From NCBI GenBank assembly GCA_964036045.1, contig OZ038385.1, forward strand, positions 17,889,786 through 17,953,785: DNA of 64,000 bases, given 5' to 3'. Shown piece after piece: positions 58,946-64,000 of this stretch (its first letter is position 1; each line of letters begins with the position of its first letter). Source of the DNA: Eutreptiella sp. 'Long Island Sound 2002' (lineage: Eukaryota; Euglenozoa; Euglenophyceae; Eutreptiales; Eutreptiaceae). Made by a program: the position numbers and the translations under genes. The notes below the pieces were generated by a model. That model saw only the letters and a program-made list of their open reading frames with translations. It did not search any database and was not told where the DNA came from.

Positions 58946-59374
58946 GCAAAGGAGTACGCCTGTTTTGTGGTTGAGGCCTCAGTGCATACCATTGCTCACA
59001 CCTCACATTTGGGGCAACAATGGTACGGCGGAAGACCCACACACATCAATCAATCAACGACTCAAGTTGAGCCCAATGAATGTTGTTTGGTCTGCCAACG
59101 GCCCGTGTACTGGACACACCTGGAGAAACAGTTCTTTCTCATACACGTCTGTGCAGGGACACATTAGAATCGAAACTTTTTCAGGAGGACCCCCCCCATT
59201 CCCCCTCAGTTGGCCCAAATTTCAGCCACCACAAAGCGAGGGTGCAAGCCGTGGGCTGGTTCCCCTACAGGGGAGCAGACCTTTGCTGCCCCTACCCCCC
59301 CAACAGAAATGGAGCCGGACCGAAAGCAGGCCCGGCACCCCCCCCCCCCCCCAAGCATGCCCTCGCACCCTCAC

Positions 59375-59458
59375 TGCAGGCCGACAAATGGTGATCGAGG
59401 TCCCTCCCCTCACGGAAAGGGGCGGACACCGAACGGCGAGTATGTTGGGAACTGGGAC
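59375..59458 (-). CDS. candidate exon with IPT/TIG-like strand pattern
   Basis: About 28 codons after acceptor CCCAGCAG: VPVPNILAVRCPPLSVRGGT then SITICRPA. The pattern P-x-I-x-x-V-x-P followed by GGTSITI resembles the first strands of an IPT/TIG (Ig-like) domain. Donor GTGAGG at 59374 or GTGCGA at 59368; both keep phase 0. It could be an upstream exon of the gene ending at 50700, which has another beta-sandwich segment at 56 kb. Confidence 0.4.
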
Positions 59459-60096
59459 CTGCTGGGTTACCTCCTCTCCCAAACAAGTGAGCCCCACGAG
59501 CCAATGAACGGACAGGGGAGAACCATCCACCACTCTACCCCCCCCCCCCCCCCCCCGGGCTGCGCCCCCGACGGGAGGGGTGCACGGAGTCGGCGCCCTC
59601 AAGGCCTGAAAAGTGGAGGTTGTGAAGGGCTCACAGCTTGACCGTTGTGGGTATCCCTTGAGCGTCCTGCCCAGGGAACCTCCAGGTGTGCGCGCGCCCC
59701 TCCAACTTCATCACAGACGCCTAGGCCAGCACAGCCCCGTGCACTCCAATGCCGTTGTGGGCGACCCCTGGAGGCCAGACAGCCACCTGCCGACCCATGC
59801 CCCCCCCCCCCCCCTTCCCCTCTTGGAGGGGCCAGTCCGGTGGTGTGCCCTACGGGCCCCCAAGACTACCAGGGCAGCAGCGCCGCACCCGGGAACCTTC
59901 CCGGGCAGGTCCCAGAGCAGGGAAGCGCTCAGCGCGCCCAGGGACCCCTCCACCTGCCACCAGCGCCCCAGGCCGTGGGAGTGTGGGACCCGGCTAGTAC
60001 AGCAGCGCCACCTATGCCTACAGGCAGTCAAGGAGCGCGGGCCCCCCCAGTCGTGCCCGGCGCACACTCGTCCTCGTGCATACGCAGTCGTGGGGC

Positions 60097-60137
60097 GGGC
60101 AGCGTGTCTCTGTGACCCAGAGAGAGACACGCTGCCC
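60097..60137. repeat. short hairpin
   Basis: GGGCAGCGTGTCTCTG faces AGAGAGACACGCTGCCC, with a two-base bulge and a small loop. In no recognised gene. Confidence 0.6.
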
Positions 60138-60427
60138 TGGCCCACTACTCCTTGGTGGGCTCAGCGTCAGGTTCCCATGGCCTCCCCACCGGACCTGGAG
60201 CACCAGGCCACACTTGCCCCCCACGCGCAAGGCCCAGTCCCTCCGCCAAGCCCACGAACGCCGGCGCGCACGCGTGTGGGCCAGGCGCGGCATGTCCGTG
60301 TGACCCGTCATGCGCTATGGGCGGCCAAGGCACCGTGCCCCTCGCACCCTGCACCCTGCAGCCCCGCCCACACCCCTGCCCGCGCGCGCGCGCGCCTACA
60401 CACAGGACGACGGTATCTTCCGCCCAC

Positions 60428-60531
60428 CTGCGCTTCGGTGGGGTCTGGTGGCCGTCGACAGTGCACTCGGCCACACAGTCAGGTAGTTCAACCTCGTGGT
60501 GGGGCAGGGAAGGAAGCCCACACCCGAGGGC
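60428..60531 (-). CDS. candidate internal exon, Cys-containing
   Basis: Acceptor GGAGTAG, donor GTGGGC. Reads ALGCGLPSLPHHEVELPDCV then AECTVDGHQTPPKR; starts in phase 0 and ends in phase 2. Composition is protein-like, possibly extracellular or beta-rich. Its phase does not join directly to the exon at 59375-59458, so an intervening exon (a weakly coding stretch lies at 59.85-60.0 kb) would be required. Confidence 0.33.
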
Positions 60532-61379
60532 CTACTCCTGCATGAGGCCGCCAGCCCAACCCAACCCAACCCAACCCCCCCGTTCCCCCCCTTCCAAGTC
60601 ACACCTGGATTTTTCAGTTGCTGACATCATTGGGTTTCCACAGCCCAAGCTAGGAGCGCAAAGTGCAGCCACCCCCCATCCCCGCCCGCCCCCCCAACTC
60701 TGGCCAACAATCATAGACTGGTAAGTTAAGTTTCAAAGGAGGTGGTGTATGCAGGTCTTTTCACGTGCTGGAGGTTGTAACGGTGACATAGTGCACCTGA
60801 TTTATGGCGCTCCCGCCGAAAATCAGGTGCACTGTGCACCCCAAGAGCATGCCCACACTGCCTCAAAGCAAGCGTTGTGTGCACGCCGGCGTAATTCTCT
60901 TCGTATGTTCAAGCGTCCCCTGTTTTGGGGTTGGCGGCGCTTTGTTGTACATAGAGCACCCCGAGACGATTTGAATTGATGCGTAGGGAGGTGCGGACCA
61001 CAGGCCTGTTCCCGTGACGCACTCCGGACCGGATGCCCAGACTTGGGATAGGCATACAACTGCAATGCGCCCAGCGTGGAGTCCAATTGACTTTTGCATT
61101 GCAAAAGGACGGTCTGTCAAAGGCCCACTGCCTGTCAACACTCAGCAGTGGTGACTTCCCAAGGCCGTTGCTGTGCACCCAACAGTGGTTGGCCGTGCCC
61201 GATGGCGGTTGGTGAGGAAACGACGATGGTGAACAGTGGGAGCGTGTAGTGCCGCAGGCAATCTGTCATGAGCTCATGAGCTGTTTGAACAAAGAAAAGA
61301 GGAACGAAGAATTGGAATTGAAATTCTTTTGCCTTCGGCAAGTCCACCTCGCAGAGAACCTACCCCAAGCAACACACAC

Positions 61380-61790
61380 CCAAAACAGGGTAAAAACTAC
61401 ATAAATACTGCCTAAAACATGCATTACATATCTTGGATGTTCACTTTAGGTGATCACAATATCAAAAAACTAAGTTTCGGAATCTTCGATTTTTGAGCCG
61501 CCCAGGATGAAAAACTGCAAAAGCAGGTTGTGTACCAATCCCTTGGGACCCCCCCCCCCCCCCCCCGGCACTCAATACCCCAACAAGGTGAAAAACACAT
61601 AAACACTGCCTAAAATATGCTTTACATGCCCAAAATCTGCTTTACATAGATTGGATGGTCATTTTGTGTGGCCACTGTATCAAAAAAAAAGTTTTGGAAT
61701 GTGCAATTTTTGAGCTGTATAGGCTTAAAAGCTGCATAAGCAGGTTGTGTACCAATCCCTTGGGAACCCCCCCCCCCCTGATGCTGAGCC
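61380..61790 (-). repeat. 190-bp repeat R7, inverted cluster
   Basis: Two to three units in reverse orientation to those at 57.8-58.9 kb (AAACTGCAAAAGCAGGTTGT and TAAATACTGCCTAAAACATG), each followed by a C-run. With the forward cluster they form a large inverted repeat. Confidence 0.75.
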
Positions 61791-61982
61791 GGTGCCAGTA
61801 CACCCCCTGTGGCAGCCGCACGGGTATACGCGGGTATACGCGTTGTTCTGCCGTTCCCGCCTTGTCCTTAGCGCCCGGTGCCCCCGATCTCTGCCACCCC
61901 CTGTCCCCGTGGTCCCAAATTTGTGACCCCCCCCCCGTCCCCTGCCCCCCCTCCCCCCCCCGGCGTCACGTAGTCACAATAC

Positions 61983-62177
61983 CAGGGGGTCGTCCAGCCC
62001 GTAGACCGTCTGCAGCAGCGCGTAGGTGCTGGCCTTCTGGCGGTCCATCTCCTCATGGATTGACTCCAGGGCCCAGCTCTTGTCATGGGGAGGCAGCTTC
62101 TTCAGAAACTCGTTCATGAGCTCGTGGAACTGCTTCAGCGTCACCGTCTCGCCCTTGTTCTGCTGGCAGACTAGCAA
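61983..62177 (-). CDS. helical exon, unknown protein
   Basis: 65 codons after a good acceptor (CATCCTGCAG): LLVCQQNKGETVTLKQFHEL, then MNEFLKKLPPHDKSW and a helix with HEEMDRQKASTYALLQTVYG. The frame either leaves at donor GTATTG after DDPL (phase 0) or reads on to a TGA at 61974-61976 as a terminal exon. The first half has the helix-turn feel of a regulatory EF-hand-like unit, but no calcium loop is visible. It may be an early exon of the large gene below it or the end of a separate gene. Confidence 0.55.
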
Positions 62178-62754
62178 CTGCAGGATGCAGAAGAGGTCAG
62201 GGCGGTTACAAACCGGTTGGACGGCAGTTGGCGGACGGAAGCCGTTGGGGCCCACAGTCGCCCACACGCCAGCGCACAACGCGGGACATTTCCGACCATT
62301 GGTGTTACCCACGGCTTCGAACCCACGAGCAGGGCTCCTTTTAGGGGAGGCTGCTCGTGCTCGGGCTGGGGGAGGGGGGTCTAGGGGATGGGGGGTCCAG
62401 CCCCCGCTCTGGGATACCAATGTTGAGTGCTACCTAGCACGCTCCTGTCCCTTGCTCTCCAAGCACCGTTGGTTGCCCCTCAAGCACCTGTGTGTCTCAT
62501 TCATAAATGTCCTGAGAGCGCCCGCGGGCTCCCGCGTCCGGCTCCTACATCCAAGGACCGGGATCCAGGCTCAGGAAATACAACTACTCAACCGGCGGCG
62601 GGAGTAAGTCCCGAGGATCCGGTGACCGCCTGAAGGCGTACCCAGAGGCCATGGGTTCGAAGCCGTGGCAAGGGTTCCGTTTAACCACTTGGCACCACTG
62701 GGGTGTGCCTCACCCCCCCCCCCCCCCCCGCCCGCCCGCCCGCCATAAGTGATT

Positions 62755-62870
62755 GAGCTAAATTTTCTTCCGGGCCGTCGGCGAATCAAAATTTTTCTCT
62801 GGCGCCTTTGGCGCCAATTAGTTTAGACCAAAACTTTTCTTCCGCGCCTTTGGCGCCTTTAAAAACTCAC
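62755..62870. repeat. palindromic GGCGCC/AAAATTT repeat, copy 2
   Basis: AAATTTTTCTCTGGCGCCTT then TGGCGCCAATTAG and a second TGCGCC-type palindrome. Two tandem units. A third location is 44230-44295 (GCGCCTTCGGCGCC). Confidence 0.5.
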
Positions 62871-62910
62871 CACCACTGGGGGGAGGGGGGGGGTTCAGCT
62901 GAATGAGCCG

Positions 62911-63266
62911 TCAATCACTGTCACTAAGGGGTTCTTCACAGCGTAATGCGCCTATGGGAATGCTTCCTGCGCGCCATAGGCGCGCGGTACGTGCGCCGCG
63001 GGCACGCCGCAGGGAAAGGGTAATTGGCTTTAGTGTACACTGTCCAAGAAAATGACCCCATGCACCATACGGCTTGTGCTTGACGTTGTTGTTGATGAAA
63101 TGCTGTTCACAGCATGGACCATCCAATGGAGTCGTAGGATGCACTCCTCCCAGTTCATCCCCAATTTGGTGCACGGCTCGCGGCACACAGACCAAGTGTA
63201 CAATTGGGCAAACAGATGCTCTCCACGGCCTCGAATGAAAGAGTGCCCATCACAGATCAACATCAT
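62911..63266 (-). pseudogene. DDE transposase C-terminal fragment, third copy
   Basis: Reads GRGEHLFAQLYTWSVCREPC then ECILRLHWMVHAVN, followed in another frame by QHFINNNVKHKPYGAWGHF. This matches the part after the catalytic core in the same transposase family (compare the IEQLFARL end of the 42-kb copy). A frame change near 63100 breaks it. Expanded low-complexity codons (SISSTTTSSTS) mark the break. Confidence 0.55.
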
Positions 63267-63450
63267 ACAGAATCAAATGCACCATTTGTGAAAGATAGAG
63301 GCCCAAAAAGGGGAATGTACAATCAAATAGGTGAAAAAAGTGGTGTGGGGGGGTAAACGATATGTAACAAATGTGTGTATGTATGCGGCACTATTCCGCC
63401 TGTATTCTGGTATAATTACCCAAACTGCGCGCCGCAGGGAAAGCGCTCCC

Positions 63451-63521
63451 TATGGCAATGTCACTGAAGAGCTTTGTGTTCTGACTTATGTTGCGCTGCG
63501 GCCTTGTGCTTTGCTGCAGGG
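63451..63521 (+). repeat. dispersed 70-bp repeat R6, copy 2
   Basis: CCTATGGCAATGTCACTGAA through GAGCTTTGTGTTCTGA and TTGCTGCAGG; second copy of the 12.3-kb sequence, same orientation. Confidence 0.75.
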
Positions 63522-63654
63522 GTGGATATAGTGGGGGGGGGTCCCCCCCCAGCCCCCCCCCCCCTCCCCCCCTGATGACGATTACGATTACAATTTACCC
63601 GTTTGACTGAACTCGCAGTTTTGCCAGCAGTTTTACAAGAGGACTGATGGCCCA

Positions 63655-63760
63655 AAAAAGTGCCAGAGCAGGTGCTGCCATGGATTTGAACCCAGGCCAA
63701 TCATTCTATAACCCTGTGCATATACCCCTGAACTACTGAGCCAATCCACCAACACTGAAC
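63655..63760 (-). other. tRNA-like sequence, possible SINE head
   Basis: On the minus strand: an A-box-like TGGCTCAGTAG and a perfect B box GGTTCAAATCC about 50 bp on, then a T6 run resembling a Pol III terminator. The acceptor and T stems do not pair well, so it is not a functional tRNA; tRNA-derived repeat is more likely. Confidence 0.4.
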
Positions 63761-64000
63761 ACAAGACAATACATTGCACAGGGGTTGGTGTATCCCATGA
63801 AGACAGTCCACACAGTGCAATCATTTCTTGACACATTTTGCCAAAATGGCTTGCAATTACGAATCATCTGTGCCTGAACTGGCAGAGCTAATTGTAATTG
63901 TAATCGTCATTCCGTCATCACTGCCTCCTGGCTCAACAGCCCCCCCCCCCCCCCCCTCCACCCCCACCTTGGTAATGTCGTCACTATTATATCCACCCCT

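Larger units (their letters stand above)
56335..59374. other. intron-like region with weak exon candidates
   Basis: Beyond the repeats listed, a minus-strand stretch at about 56466-56554 (QEGGQELVVIVGGN, after TTCACTCCAG) and one at about 56790-56870 (AAVAVIWPHRPEPA) could be short exons of the large gene, but their phases do not join the neighbours. Confidence 0.3.

Noticed and set aside
60550-60580. CCCAA repeat as a telomere
   Set aside because: Only a few units, internal, and not a standard algal telomere unit (TTTAGGG or similar).

Overview
The window reads as nuclear DNA of an intron-rich, GC-rich eukaryotic alga, most likely of the green lineage. The firmest evidence is a five-exon minus-strand gene (25725-32330) for a CYP97C-type (LUT1-like) carotenoid hydroxylase of lutein synthesis. 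Its introns are GT-AG. No bacterial-style operons, rRNA genes or CRISPR arrays were seen. The species cannot be fixed from sequence alone; a prasinophyte fits, but the two-hydrophobic-segment presequence of the CYP97 leaves a secondary green plastid open.

Layout. 1-13 kb: repeats, GCN and GA low-complexity DNA, one good isolated exon (6075-6182), and a decayed retroelement on the minus strand (integrase-like piece near 9.8 kb, two CCHC zinc knuckles at 10.5-10.7 kb). 13-21 kb: exons of one or more minus-strand genes for an alpha-helical, coiled-coil protein. 21-25 kb: repeats, a 450-bp pentanucleotide satellite and one orphan terminal exon. 25.7-32.3 kb: CYP97C gene. 32.8-49 kb: lower GC, mostly transposon graveyard (RNase H, reverse transcriptase, DDE transposase, small repeat ORFs) with one likely host coiled-coil gene end at 36.7-37.1 kb. 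50.7-62.2 kb: exons of at least one large minus-strand gene encoding beta-sandwich/TIG-like segments and a long Ser/Pro-rich C-terminal part, with many repeats in its introns. 62.7-63.8 kb: another transposase remnant and a tRNA-like sequence.

Every host-type exon I could support lies on the minus strand. Several dispersed repeat families lie in the introns in one orientation only, each tied to poly(C) tracts (poly(G) on the + strand) that often face the 3' splice site. This resembles introner-type, intron-generating elements and is the most interesting structural signal here. Gene models were built by hand from reading frame, GT-AG borders and intron phase; apart from CYP97C their functions are not recognised.
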